A stretch of 64,000 bases of DNA, taken from the NCBI RefSeq assembly GCF_900177675.1, contig NZ_FXWM01000001.1, forward strand, positions 5,155,001-5,219,000. The letters are read 5' to 3'. The DNA is from Bacillus sp. OV166. GTDB lineage: Bacteria > Bacillota > Bacilli > Bacillales > Cytobacillaceae. Under the pieces are notes generated by a model. That model saw only the letters and a program-made list of their open reading frames with translations. It searched no databases and was not told the origin of the DNA. Positions 51,622 to 59,864 of the stretch are shown piece by piece. A program made the translations under genes and the position numbers. The first letter of the stretch is position 1. The number at the start of each line of letters is the position of its first letter.

Positions 51622-52599
51622 TTATGAGTGTACCTTTAATTTTTTAAACTCTTCAGTTAGTAATGGAACCACTTCAAACAAGTCGCCTACGATTCCGTAA
51701 TCAGCTACTTTGAAGATATTAGCCTCTGGATCTTTGTTAATGGCCACAATTACTTTTGAGTTAGACATGCCGGCTAAGTGCTGAATTGCTCCAGAAATAC
51801 CGCAGGCAATGTAAAGGTCTGGTGTGACTACCTTGCCAGTTTGACCAATTTGTAAAGAGTAATCGCAATAGTCGGCATCACAGGCACCACGTGAAGCGCC
51901 TACCGCTCCGCCAAGGACATTCGCAAGTTCTTTAAGCGGTTCAAAACCATCCGCACTCTTAACACCGCGTCCTCCTGAGATAACCACTTTTGCTTCACTT
52001 AGATCTACACCTTCGCTTGCTTTTCTAACGACTTCTTTAATAATGGCACGTAAGTCTTTGATGTCTACAGAAAGGGTAGAAACCTCGCCGCTTCTGCTTT
52101 CATCTTTTTCCAATGGCGCAATATTATTTGGACGGACCGTTGCAAAAATTAAGCCATCCGTTACAATTTTCTTTTCAAATGCTTTCCCAGAATAGATGGG
52201 TCTTGTGAACACGACATTTCCACCTGCAACCTCAACAGCAGTCGCATCTGATATTAAACCTGATGCTAATTTTCCAGCAATTCTTGGAGATAGGTCTTTG
52301 CCAAGTGAGGTATGACCTAACACTAACCCTTCTGGTTTTTCTTGGTCAAGCACTGCTAAAAGCGCCTGAGCGTATCCATCTGAAGTATATAGATTTAATT
52401 TTTCATCTTCAACAACTACTACGCGGTCGGCTCCGTTGTGGATCAACTCCACACCTAAAGCGCTTACAGAAGTACCTACTAAAATACCAACCACTTCTCC
52501 GCCCTCAGCAACCGTTTTTGCTGCTGCAATCGCTTCGAAAGATACATTACGTAATGAACCGTCACGCACTTCTCCTAATACTAAAACTTTTCTTGACAT
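51622..52599 (-). CDS. etfA: EtfA, electron transfer flavoprotein alpha subunit
   Basis: EtfA binds the redox FAD of the ETF dimer, which takes electrons from acyl-CoA dehydrogenases. The FAD-binding C-terminal motif (VVISGGRGVKSADGFEPL, LYIACGISGAIQHLAGM and INKDPEANIFKVADYGIVGD) is intact in 325 residues. It follows etfB by 38 nt with AGGAGG before the ATG, and is the last gene of the FadR-controlled set. Confidence 0.97.
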   Translation of the reverse strand: MSRKVLVLGEVRDGSLRNVSFEAIAAAKTVAEGGEVVGILVGTSVSALGVELIHNGADRVVVVEDEKLNLYTSDGYAQALLAVLDQEKPEGLVLGHTSLGKDLSPRIAGKLASGLISDATAVEVAGGNVVFTRPIYSGKAFEKKIVTDGLIFATVRPNNIAPLEKDESRSGEVSTLSVDIKDLRAIIKEVVRKASEGVDLSEAKVVISGGRGVKSADGFEPLKELANVLGGAVGASRGACDADYCDYSLQIGQTGKVVTPDLYIACGISGAIQHLAGMSNSKVIVAINKDPEANIFKVADYGIVGDLFEVVPLLTEEFKKLKVHS

Positions 52600-52637
52600 T
52601 CCATATACCTCCTGAAAACATATTTGTTAAAAATCGA

Positions 52638-53411
52638 TTAAATTACTTTTGCTTCGGTATGAAGAAGATGAACAAGTTCTTTTACTTGATCATTCAAATC
52701 ACCGGCTAAAACTCTGCCAGCTTCTTTTTTAGGCGGCAAATAAATTTCGATTGTTTTTGTTTTTGCTTCCACATCGTCTTCTTCCAGATCAAGGTCGTCT
52801 AATTCTAATTCCTCAAGCGGCTTCTTCTTTGCCTTCATGATCCCAGGTAATGAAGGATAGCGCGGCTCATTTAGACCTTGTTGTGCAGTTACTAATAGAG
52901 GAAGGCTCGTTTCAATAACTTCGGAATCGCCTTCAACATCTCTGGTAACGGTTACATTTGTACCGTCGATTTCTAACTTTGTGATTGTTGTTACGTAAGG
53001 GATGTTAAGTAGTTCCGCGACACGTGGTCCGACCTGACCTGTGCCACCATCAATCGCCACATTTCCGCCAATGATTAAATCAGCATCTTTATCCTTTAAA
53101 TATTCAGCAAGGATTTTTGCTGTGGTAAATTGATCCCCATTCTCCACATCATCTTCTGTATTAATAAGGACCGCTTTGTCAGCGCCCATCGCAAGTGCTG
53201 TACGTAATTGCTTTTCAGACTCTTCCGTTCCAACAGTAATGACAGTTACTTCTCCGCCCTTAGCATCGCGAACTTGGATGGCTTCTTCAATCGCATATTC
53301 GTCATAAGGATTGATAATAAATTCAGCACCGTCCTCATTGATTTTCCCGCCGCTAATCGTAATTTTTTCTTCAGTATCAAAGGTTCTTTTCAGTAATACA
53401 TAGATATTCAT
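52638..53411 (-). CDS. etfB: EtfB, electron transfer flavoprotein beta subunit
   Basis: EtfB pairs with EtfA and binds AMP. Family motifs are NPYDEYAIEEAIQV near the N-terminus and the recognition-loop region ETSLPLLVTAQQGLNEPRYPSL, within 257 residues. Strong AGGAGGG site. It lies between fadB (103-nt gap) and etfA on the same strand. Confidence 0.97.
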   Translation of the reverse strand: MNIYVLLKRTFDTEEKITISGGKINEDGAEFIINPYDEYAIEEAIQVRDAKGGEVTVITVGTEESEKQLRTALAMGADKAVLINTEDDVENGDQFTTAKILAEYLKDKDADLIIGGNVAIDGGTGQVGPRVAELLNIPYVTTITKLEIDGTNVTVTRDVEGDSEVIETSLPLLVTAQQGLNEPRYPSLPGIMKAKKKPLEELELDDLDLEEDDVEAKTKTIEIYLPPKKEAGRVLAGDLNDQVKELVHLLHTEAKVI

Positions 53412-53514
53412 GGTTTCCCTCCTAATAAGATTTCGAGCATTCGCTCAGTTTGAAAGATTAAGAAAATTTTCTAGAAAAAAGGGCTTCCTTTACAATTATA
53501 CTACAAAGATAAGT

Positions 53515-54288
53515 TTATTCACCTTTAAATTGTGGTTCCCTTTTTTCAATAAAAGCTTGAATGCCTTCTTTACCATCGCTAGAGACAAAAACTTGACCAA
53601 ATAACTCAGATTCTCTTTTCGAACCTTCATAGAACTCTTCTGTTTTTGCATAATTTAATAATTCGATGGCAGCTTTAATAGAGCCTGGACTTTTCTTAGC
53701 GATTTTTCCAGCGAGCTTATACGCCTGCTCTAATACTTCCGCCTCTACATAGGCATGATTCGCTAAGCCATATTGTACGGCCTCAACACCTGTAATGGGC
53801 TCAGATGTGAACAGCATTTCAGCAGCTCTTGCCACACCTACATATTTCGGCAGACGTTGTGTACCGGCAAATCCGGGAATTAAGCCGAGTTGCAGTTCCG
53901 GAAGGCCGAGTTTTGCGGTTTCACTGACAAGGCGAATGTGACAAGCCATGGCAAGTTCAAGACCACCGCCAAGCGCCGCACCATGGATTGCCGCAATAAT
54001 CGGTTTTGGAAATTTTTCCATCCGGTCAAATAAATCCTGTCCAAACTTACCAAGATTTGAAAAACCTTCAGATGAAGAAACCGTTGTAAATTCTTTAATA
54101 TCAGCCCCAGCCGAGAAGAACCGCCCTTCCCCGTGAATGACAAGGACTCTAATTTCACGGTTTGGTTCGATTTCATCTAGCACTGTCGACAATTCCCTTA
54201 ACAGACCTGAAGAAAGGGCATTTGCCGGTGGACGCGCAATCGTGATCGTGGCAATACTGTCTTGATAAGACCATTTTAAGTATTCCAA
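53515..54288 (-). CDS. fadB: Enoyl-CoA hydratase (FadB/YsiB)
   Basis: A crotonase-family enzyme that hydrates 2-enoyl-CoA in beta-oxidation. The oxyanion-hole segments GRFFSAGADIKEF and AAIHGAALGGGLELAMACH and the catalytic glutamate region (LPELQLGLIPGFAGTQRLP) are visible. The start is the TTG at 54288 with GGGGGAG 5 nt upstream, giving 257 residues; the longer open frame overlaps the fadR end. It lies 25 nt after fadR, so they share a transcript. This is the single-domain bacillus hydratase, not the fused E. coli FadB. Confidence 0.93.
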   Translation of the reverse strand: MEYLKWSYQDSIATITIARPPANALSSGLLRELSTVLDEIEPNREIRVLVIHGEGRFFSAGADIKEFTTVSSSEGFSNLGKFGQDLFDRMEKFPKPIIAAIHGAALGGGLELAMACHIRLVSETAKLGLPELQLGLIPGFAGTQRLPKYVGVARAAEMLFTSEPITGVEAVQYGLANHAYVEAEVLEQAYKLAGKIAKKSPGSIKAAIELLNYAKTEEFYEGSKRESELFGQVFVSSDGKEGIQAFIEKREPQFKGE

Positions 54289-54313
54289 ACTAACTCCCCC
54301 TATTTTTATAATT

Positions 54314-54898
54314 CTACCGGCTTCCGCAGCCATTGATCAAGAGGCGATGGACTGGAGACGCCAGTGCAAGCAAATCATACTTTTCCTCATTCATCACCCA
54401 CGATGTAACGGTTTCATCGATTGTACCGAATATCATTTGCCGGGCGAGACGAATATCGAGGTCGATTGAAAACTCTCCTGTTTCTTTACCTTCAATAACA
54501 ATCTTATCGATTACCTTTAGGTAACCTTTTAGAACATCATTAATTCGGAGTCGCAATTCCTTATTGGATTGCCGTAACTCCAGCTGTGTTACGATCGCCA
54601 TGTGATGGTCGTCAGAAAGCATACTAAAGTGAGCTTCTATCATCATTAATAATTTCTCTGCCGCCGTCCCTTTTCCTGCTATCATTGTATCTATTTTTTC
54701 AATAAAACTTCCCATTTTTTCTTCAAAGAGAGAGATAAGGATGTCTTCCTTGTTTTTAAAATAAAGATAAATGGTTCCATCAGCCACTCTTGCCTGTTTG
54801 GCAATTTTTGAAACCTGGGCTTGGTGATAGCCATTTTCTGCGATCACAATCACCGCAGCATCAATAATCTGCATGTATTTTGGTTTATTTTTTTTCAA
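54314..54898 (-). CDS. fadR: FadR, TetR-family repressor of fatty-acid degradation
   Basis: FadR (YsiA) represses beta-oxidation genes and is released by long-chain acyl-CoA. The 194-residue protein has the TetR helix-turn-helix (QAQVSKIAKQARVADGTIYL, about residues 25-45) and a helical ligand domain. The start is the TTG at 54898, with GGAGG 7 nt upstream. A perfect FadR palindrome and a consensus promoter lie directly upstream, so the gene is almost certainly autoregulated together with fadB and etfBA. Confidence 0.95.
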   Translation of the reverse strand: MKKNKPKYMQIIDAAVIVIAENGYHQAQVSKIAKQARVADGTIYLYFKNKEDILISLFEEKMGSFIEKIDTMIAGKGTAAEKLLMMIEAHFSMLSDDHHMAIVTQLELRQSNKELRLRINDVLKGYLKVIDKIVIEGKETGEFSIDLDIRLARQMIFGTIDETVTSWVMNEEKYDLLALASPVHRLLINGCGSR

Positions 54899-54961
54899 CT
54901 ATATCCCTCCTTTGAAGAAAATTATGTTAAAGTTTATACTGTTGATCTTAACTAAATAAAA

Positions 54962-54993
54962 GAAAATATGAATGAATATTCATTCATATTTTC
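54962..54993. promoter_or_regulatory. FadR operator, 32-bp perfect palindrome
   Basis: The core TGAATGAATATTCATTCA (54969-54986) matches the known B. subtilis FadR box. The symmetry continues without mismatch to 32 bp. It abuts the -10 element of the fadR promoter, so bound repressor would cover the transcription start. Confidence 0.93.
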
Positions 54994-55022
54994 ATAATAG
55001 TTATTATTCGTATATCTGTCAA
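54994..55022 (-). promoter_or_regulatory. Sigma-A promoter for fadR-fadB-etfB-etfA
   Basis: On the minus strand, TTGACA (55017-55022) and TATTAT (54994-54999) are exactly 17 nt apart, immediately upstream of the FadR palindrome. Confidence 0.85.
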
Positions 55023-55094
55023 GATATACTATATACCTTTTTAATATTCCCAACATAGGGACAGGCTTAAACTGTCAAAAAAAAGAGGAATCAA

Positions 55095-56801
55095 TTATGC
55101 GTGTTTTTGGGTTTCTTCTTCTATTTTTTGTTTCTCTTCTTCCACAAGCATCCTTCTTAATATTTTCCCTACAGCTGTTTTAGGCAATTCTTTTCTAAAT
55201 TCATATAATCTCGGGGCTTTATATGCAGCAAGATATTTTCTTGAAAATTGGTTCATTTCATCTGCGGTAACCGATGAACCTTCTTTTAAGACAATATATG
55301 CTTTTACCGTTTCTCCTCGGTACTGGTCAGGAATACCTGCTACCACTGCTTCAAGAACATCTGGATGTTCATATAATACTTCCTCTATCTCTCTAGGATA
55401 TATATTGTAACCTCCTGCAATAATCATGTCCTTTTTGCGGTCCACCACATAAAAGTATCCTTGTTCATCTATATAACCAAGGTCACCTGTATACAGCCAA
55501 CCATCATGCAAGACTTCCTTAGTATCTTCTGGACGATTCCAATAGCCTTTCATGATTTGCGGACCTTTTATGGCAAATTCGCCTATTTCCTTTACTGGGA
55601 CGGGTTCACCGGTTTCGATCGATACGATCTTTACCTCAGTATCAGGCCAAGGCACACCAATACTTCCCTTCATCCTTGGTACATCCCATAAAAAGTTCGC
55701 ATGTGTTACAGGAGATGCTTCCGTTAAACCATAACCTTCAACTAGTTTCCCTCCTGTTACGGCCTCAAACTGCTCTTGTACTTCAATTGGCAACGCAGCT
55801 GAACCACTTATACAAGAATGAATTGATGATAAATCATATTTTTTTAGATCAGGGTAATTCAATATTCCAATATAAATCGTCGGTGCACCTGGAAACAGAG
55901 TCGGGCGCTGTTTTTGAATGGTTTTTAATGTGGTCTCTACATCGAATTTAGGTAATAATATCATTTTATTTGCCTGCATCACTGATAAAATAAGAACCGT
56001 TGTCATTCCATAGACGTGGAAAAACGGGATGATCCCGAGAACTGATTCCTCACCTGGCTTGGATTTGTAAAGCCATGCCTGGCACATCTTTGTATTGGCA
56101 ATTAAATTTTTATGTGTTAACATAACTCCTTTTGGAAATCCTGTCGTCCCTCCTGTATATTGAAGGAGTGCTACATCTTCCTCAGTGTTGAAATCATAAT
56201 TCCTCACTTTTTGAGGCTTCATTTTTAATATTTCCGAAAGTAAATGCGTGCTTCCTTTGTGTTGAACATTAACGACAATTCCATATTGTTTTTTCTGGAT
56301 GTAGGGATAAATTAGATTTTTAGGGAATGGTAAGTAGTTCTTGATAGCGGTTACAATTACATGCTGTAATTCTGTTTGCGGCATCACTTTAGATACGCGT
56401 GGGTAGAGGATGTCGAGTGTGATGATGGCCTTTGCGCCAGAATCTTTCATCTGGTATTCAAGTTCACGTTCCGTATATAATGGGTTGGTTTGAACAACAA
56501 TTCCGCCTGCCATTAATATCGCAAAATAACTAATTACAGCCTGAGGAGTGTTTGGAAGCATAATAGCAACCCGGTCCCCTTTGGAAATGCCTAGGTTACC
56601 CTGCAGATAGCCAGCAAAATTCATTACTTCTTCATAAAGCTTCATGTAGGTAATTTCTTTTCCCATAAAATGAATGGCCACTTTTTCTGGAAATTTTCGA
56701 GCAGAATTCACTAAGTATTGCTGTACTGGCTCTGAGGTGTATTCCAGTGTGGCGGGAATTTCTTTTGGGTACAGGGCCAGCCACGGTTTTGATTCATACA
56801 T
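55095..56801 (-). CDS. lcfA: LcfA, long-chain-fatty-acid--CoA ligase
   Basis: LcfA activates fatty acids to acyl-CoA with ATP, at the membrane face, feeding beta-oxidation. The 568-residue ANL-family enzyme shows the AMP-binding P-loop YTGGTTGFPKGVMLTH, the EGYGLTEASPVTH motif, YTGDLGYID and the catalytic-lysine region (LPKTAVGKILRRML). GGGGG precedes the ATG. It lies upstream of fadR, but has its own promoter at 56853-56881, where I see no FadR palindrome. Confidence 0.96.
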   Translation of the reverse strand: MYESKPWLALYPKEIPATLEYTSEPVQQYLVNSARKFPEKVAIHFMGKEITYMKLYEEVMNFAGYLQGNLGISKGDRVAIMLPNTPQAVISYFAILMAGGIVVQTNPLYTERELEYQMKDSGAKAIITLDILYPRVSKVMPQTELQHVIVTAIKNYLPFPKNLIYPYIQKKQYGIVVNVQHKGSTHLLSEILKMKPQKVRNYDFNTEEDVALLQYTGGTTGFPKGVMLTHKNLIANTKMCQAWLYKSKPGEESVLGIIPFFHVYGMTTVLILSVMQANKMILLPKFDVETTLKTIQKQRPTLFPGAPTIYIGILNYPDLKKYDLSSIHSCISGSAALPIEVQEQFEAVTGGKLVEGYGLTEASPVTHANFLWDVPRMKGSIGVPWPDTEVKIVSIETGEPVPVKEIGEFAIKGPQIMKGYWNRPEDTKEVLHDGWLYTGDLGYIDEQGYFYVVDRKKDMIIAGGYNIYPREIEEVLYEHPDVLEAVVAGIPDQYRGETVKAYIVLKEGSSVTADEMNQFSRKYLAAYKAPRLYEFRKELPKTAVGKILRRMLVEEEKQKIEEETQKHA

Positions 56802-56852
56802 AATATCCCCCTTTTCTATATGGATAATTATAAAAATTCACACTTCTCTTTT

Positions 56853-56881
56853 ATTATAGTACAGTATTATACAATTAACAA
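56853..56881 (-). promoter_or_regulatory. Sigma-A-type promoter for lcfA
   Basis: On the minus strand, TTGTTA (56876-56881) and TATAAT (56853-56858) are 17 nt apart, about 50 nt before the lcfA ATG. Confidence 0.65.
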
Positions 56882-56892
56882 TGAAGTTGTAA

Positions 56893-56921
56893 GAAAAGCG
56901 GAGGCTTCCGTTTAGCGGTGT
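56893..56921. repeat. Fragment of a dispersed GCGGAAGC repeat
   Basis: Reads agaaaagcggaggcttccgt then ttagcggtg, resembling the end of the element at 16257-16298. Confidence 0.45.
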
Positions 56922-56926
56922 AAGAA

Positions 56927-56964
56927 TAAAAAAATCACCGCTGATATGTCTCAGCGATGATTTT
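56927..56964 (-). terminator. Terminator after the mutS2-yshE-small ORF unit
   Basis: On the minus strand, AAAATCATCGCTG pairs with CAGCGGTGATTTT (one mismatch), followed by TTT, 3 nt past the small ORF stop. Confidence 0.8.
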
Positions 56965-56967
56965 GAG

Positions 56968-57051
56968 TTACGCAAAAAATAACATATAGATCAAGCCGAT
57001 TAGCAAAAACAGGCCGCATAATCCAAGAAGTACTTTAGCTAAGGTCTCCAC
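56968..57051 (-). CDS. Possible 27-aa single-span membrane peptide
   Basis: A GTG at 57051 follows AAGGGGAG with a 9-nt spacer and opens a 27-codon frame. After METLAKVL the product is one continuous hydrophobic helix ending LIYMLFFA. It starts 15 nt after the yshE stop, and a terminator begins 3 nt past its stop, so the frame fits exactly between yshE and the end of the transcript. No family is recognised. The evidence is position, ribosome site and composition. Confidence 0.5.
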   Translation of the reverse strand: METLAKVLLGLCGLFLLIGLIYMLFFA

Positions 57052-57066
57052 TTTTTTATTCTCCCC

Positions 57067-57474
57067 TTATGTAATTCCTGCACCGATTACAATCGATAAG
57101 CCAATTGAAATAACCATCGAAATAAAACCAACTGCGCGGTTATCCTTTTGGATTTCTTCGTCAATTTTGAATTTTGGCGTTAAAAATTCAAAGATAAAAT
57201 AACCGACTACTAATAGTATAAAGCCATAGATCCCCCAACCAACCATTGAAAGCAGCGAATTATTCTGCTCAATCGTATAGCGAAAGATATTGGCAACGCC
57301 CAAAATTTTCCCTCCGGTTGCCATCGCCACAGCCACATTACCTTTTTTGATTTCTTCCCAATTTTTATATTTGGTTACCATTTCAAAAATAGCTAAAAAG
57401 ACAACCAAGCATAATATCACGACGCTATAATAAGCAGCTATTTGGATATATTCATTCTCCCAAAACTGGTCCAT
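57067..57474 (-). CDS. yshE: YshE, DUF350-family membrane protein
   Basis: The 135-residue protein has four predicted spans with the DUF350 pattern: paired helices YYSVVILCLVVFLAIFEMV and GWGIYGFILLVVGYFIFEFL with charged loops (KIDEEIQKDNRAVG). Its function is unknown. The start is ATG 57474 with GGGGAG 8 nt upstream; the longer frame overlaps the mutS2 end. It lies 19 nt after mutS2, as in B. subtilis. Confidence 0.88.
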   Translation of the reverse strand: MDQFWENEYIQIAAYYSVVILCLVVFLAIFEMVTKYKNWEEIKKGNVAVAMATGGKILGVANIFRYTIEQNNSLLSMVGWGIYGFILLVVGYFIFEFLTPKFKIDEEIQKDNRAVGFISMVISIGLSIVIGAGIT

Positions 57475-57493
57475 TGCCAAAACTCCCCGGACA

Positions 57494-59851
57494 TTATTTA
57501 AACTCAACGATGGTTACGCCTGATCCGCCTTCGCCGGCTTCCCCAAACCGAATTTTTTTAACTTGACGATGGTTTCTTAAGTATTCCTGAACTCCCTGTC
57601 TTAATGCACCAGTCCCTTTCCCGTGGATAATCGAAACACGCGGATAACTGGATAGCAGAGCATCATCAATATATTTTTCCACCTTAAGGAGAGCATCTTC
57701 ATACCTTTCCCCGCGTAGATCTAACTCCAGTTTAACAAATGAATCCCGACCTTTTACAATCGCCATCGGCTTGGTTTCTACTTGTTTCGGGGTACTCATA
57801 TATTCGATGTCTTTTTCTTTTACTTTCATTTTGAGAATTCCGATTTGAACCTGCCATTCATTTGAAGAAACTCTGTCAACCAGCGTGCCTTTTTGACCAA
57901 AGGTAAGCACTTTCACCTCGTCACCAGGCATATAGGTATGCTTTTTCACTTTCTTATTTGCGAGCTTGGCTGATTTTGGTACTTCCGGTGCTGCTCCTTC
58001 TAGACGCCGCTTTGCATCAATTAATTCATGCTCCTTAATTTCTGCGTGCTTTTCTGTTCTCATTTTACGCAGGTCGCGGATTACCTTGTCGGCCTCACTT
58101 TTCGCCTCTTCCACGATTTCCCCAGCTTTTTCTGCTGCCTTTTCGAGCATAGAGTCTTTTTTCTCGTAAAACTCCATCAGTTGGTTTTGCAGGTCTTGAT
58201 GAAGCTTTTCAGCAGATTTTAAATAATCGCGGGCTTCCTCCTGCTCTTTTTCTGCCAGCCGTTTACTATCTTCCAAGGATGCAATCATCTTATCGATTTG
58301 GTTCGTATCTTCACTCACATGGGAACGTGCAGCCAGAATGACCCGTTCATTTAAGCCCAGCCGTTTCGAGATTTCAAAGGCATTACTCCGGCCTGGGACT
58401 CCCAGCAGTAGTTTATATGTTGGGCTTAATGTCTCAACATTAAACTCGACACTGGCATTCAACACACCCTCACGATTATAACCATATGCCTTTAACTCCG
58501 GATAGTGGGTCGTAGCAATCACCCTTGCGCCCCGTTTGTGGACCTCATCTAAAATCGAAATAGCCAAGGCCGCGCCTTCCTGTGGATCCGTTCCCGCACC
58601 TAGCTCGTCAAATAACACAAGGCTATTAAAATCCACTCTATTTAAGATTTCGACGATATTAACCATATGGGAGGAAAATGTACTTAAGCTTTGTTCAATC
58701 GACTGTTCATCTCCAATATCAGCGTACACAGCATCAAAGACGGCAAGCTCTGAACCGTCATAGGCAGGAACCTGCAATCCCGCCTGAGCCATTAAAGTAC
58801 ACAAACCAAGTGTTTTTAACGTGACAGTTTTACCACCCGTATTCGGGCCAGTAATCACAATAGTTGTGAAGTCTTTCCCAAGCATAATATCGTTAGCAAC
58901 CACTTCATCGATCGGAATGAGCGGGTGCCTTGCCTTATATAAAACAATTCTCCCCTCATTATTCATAATCGGCATCGATGCTTTTATTCGTTTCCCATAT
59001 CTTGCCTTTGCAAAAATAAAGTCTAAATTAGCCAAGACTTCCACGATCACTTTGAGTTCGGTCTCATGCTCGGCTGCTTCAGCAGATAGTGCTGTTAGAA
59101 TTCGATCGATTTCAAGCTGTTCCTTGACACGAATATCCTGCAGTTGATTATTTAACTGGACAATGACTTGGGGTTCAATAAAAAGTGTTTGTCCGGATGC
59201 ACTTTGGTCATGAATAATTCCGCCGTAGTGACCGCGATACTCCTGTTTAACAGGAATAACAAAGCGGTCATTACGAATAGTGACTATGGTGTCGGAAAGC
59301 ATTTTGCTGGCATTTGATGACCGAATCATACTTTCAAGTTTTTCCCGCACCCGTGACTCATTGGACCTGAGTTGATGCCTTAATGAACGAAGCAGGTCAC
59401 TTGCGCTGTCTAACACCTCACCGCTTTCATCAATCGCTTGTTTGATCGATTGCTCGAGGTTTGTAAGTGGAATAATCCGCTCTGCTTGTTCAGACAAAAT
59501 CGGGATTTCTGTTCTTTCGTCAGCGAAATCCTCAATAAATCGTTTCATTTGCCGGCTGGCATGGATGGTGCTAGCAATTTGGACCAGTTCATGCGGACTT
59601 AACACACCGCCAATTACGGAACGCTTGATGTGTGCAAGAATATCATGGACACCTGAGAGTGGAACATTTCCTTTTACACGAAACACGGTTGACGCCTCAT
59701 CTGTTTCTGCTTGAAGTTTGACCACTTCATCAAAATCAGTGGAGGGGACTAAGTCCTTTATTTTTTTTCTACCAAGTGACGAAGCAGCATGTTCTAAAAG
59801 CTGCTCTTTTACTTTAGTAAATTCTAATACCTTTAAAGCTTTTTCTTGCAT
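57494..59851 (-). CDS. mutS2: MutS2, Smr-domain MutS-like ATPase
   Basis: MutS2 binds branched DNA or stalled ribosomes and in bacilli influences recombination and ribosome rescue; it is not a mismatch-repair protein. The 785 residues contain the lever/clamp helices, an ABC-type ATPase (Walker A ITGPNTGGKTVTLKTLGL; FDELGAGTDPQEGAAL; THYPELKAYG), a coiled coil rich in Glu/Lys, and a C-terminal Smr nuclease-like domain (LDLRGERYEDALLKVEKYI, HGKGTGALRQGV). AGGAGG precedes the ATG. It follows polX by 13 nt. Confidence 0.97.
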   Translation of the reverse strand: MQEKALKVLEFTKVKEQLLEHAASSLGRKKIKDLVPSTDFDEVVKLQAETDEASTVFRVKGNVPLSGVHDILAHIKRSVIGGVLSPHELVQIASTIHASRQMKRFIEDFADERTEIPILSEQAERIIPLTNLEQSIKQAIDESGEVLDSASDLLRSLRHQLRSNESRVREKLESMIRSSNASKMLSDTIVTIRNDRFVIPVKQEYRGHYGGIIHDQSASGQTLFIEPQVIVQLNNQLQDIRVKEQLEIDRILTALSAEAAEHETELKVIVEVLANLDFIFAKARYGKRIKASMPIMNNEGRIVLYKARHPLIPIDEVVANDIMLGKDFTTIVITGPNTGGKTVTLKTLGLCTLMAQAGLQVPAYDGSELAVFDAVYADIGDEQSIEQSLSTFSSHMVNIVEILNRVDFNSLVLFDELGAGTDPQEGAALAISILDEVHKRGARVIATTHYPELKAYGYNREGVLNASVEFNVETLSPTYKLLLGVPGRSNAFEISKRLGLNERVILAARSHVSEDTNQIDKMIASLEDSKRLAEKEQEEARDYLKSAEKLHQDLQNQLMEFYEKKDSMLEKAAEKAGEIVEEAKSEADKVIRDLRKMRTEKHAEIKEHELIDAKRRLEGAAPEVPKSAKLANKKVKKHTYMPGDEVKVLTFGQKGTLVDRVSSNEWQVQIGILKMKVKEKDIEYMSTPKQVETKPMAIVKGRDSFVKLELDLRGERYEDALLKVEKYIDDALLSSYPRVSIIHGKGTGALRQGVQEYLRNHRQVKKIRFGEAGEGGSGVTIVEFK

Positions 59852-59864
59852 GGAGATAACCTCC

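Noticed and set aside
57966..58169. Serine-rich plus-strand frame
   Set aside because: Antisense shadow of the mutS2 coiled coil; no ribosome site or plausible composition.
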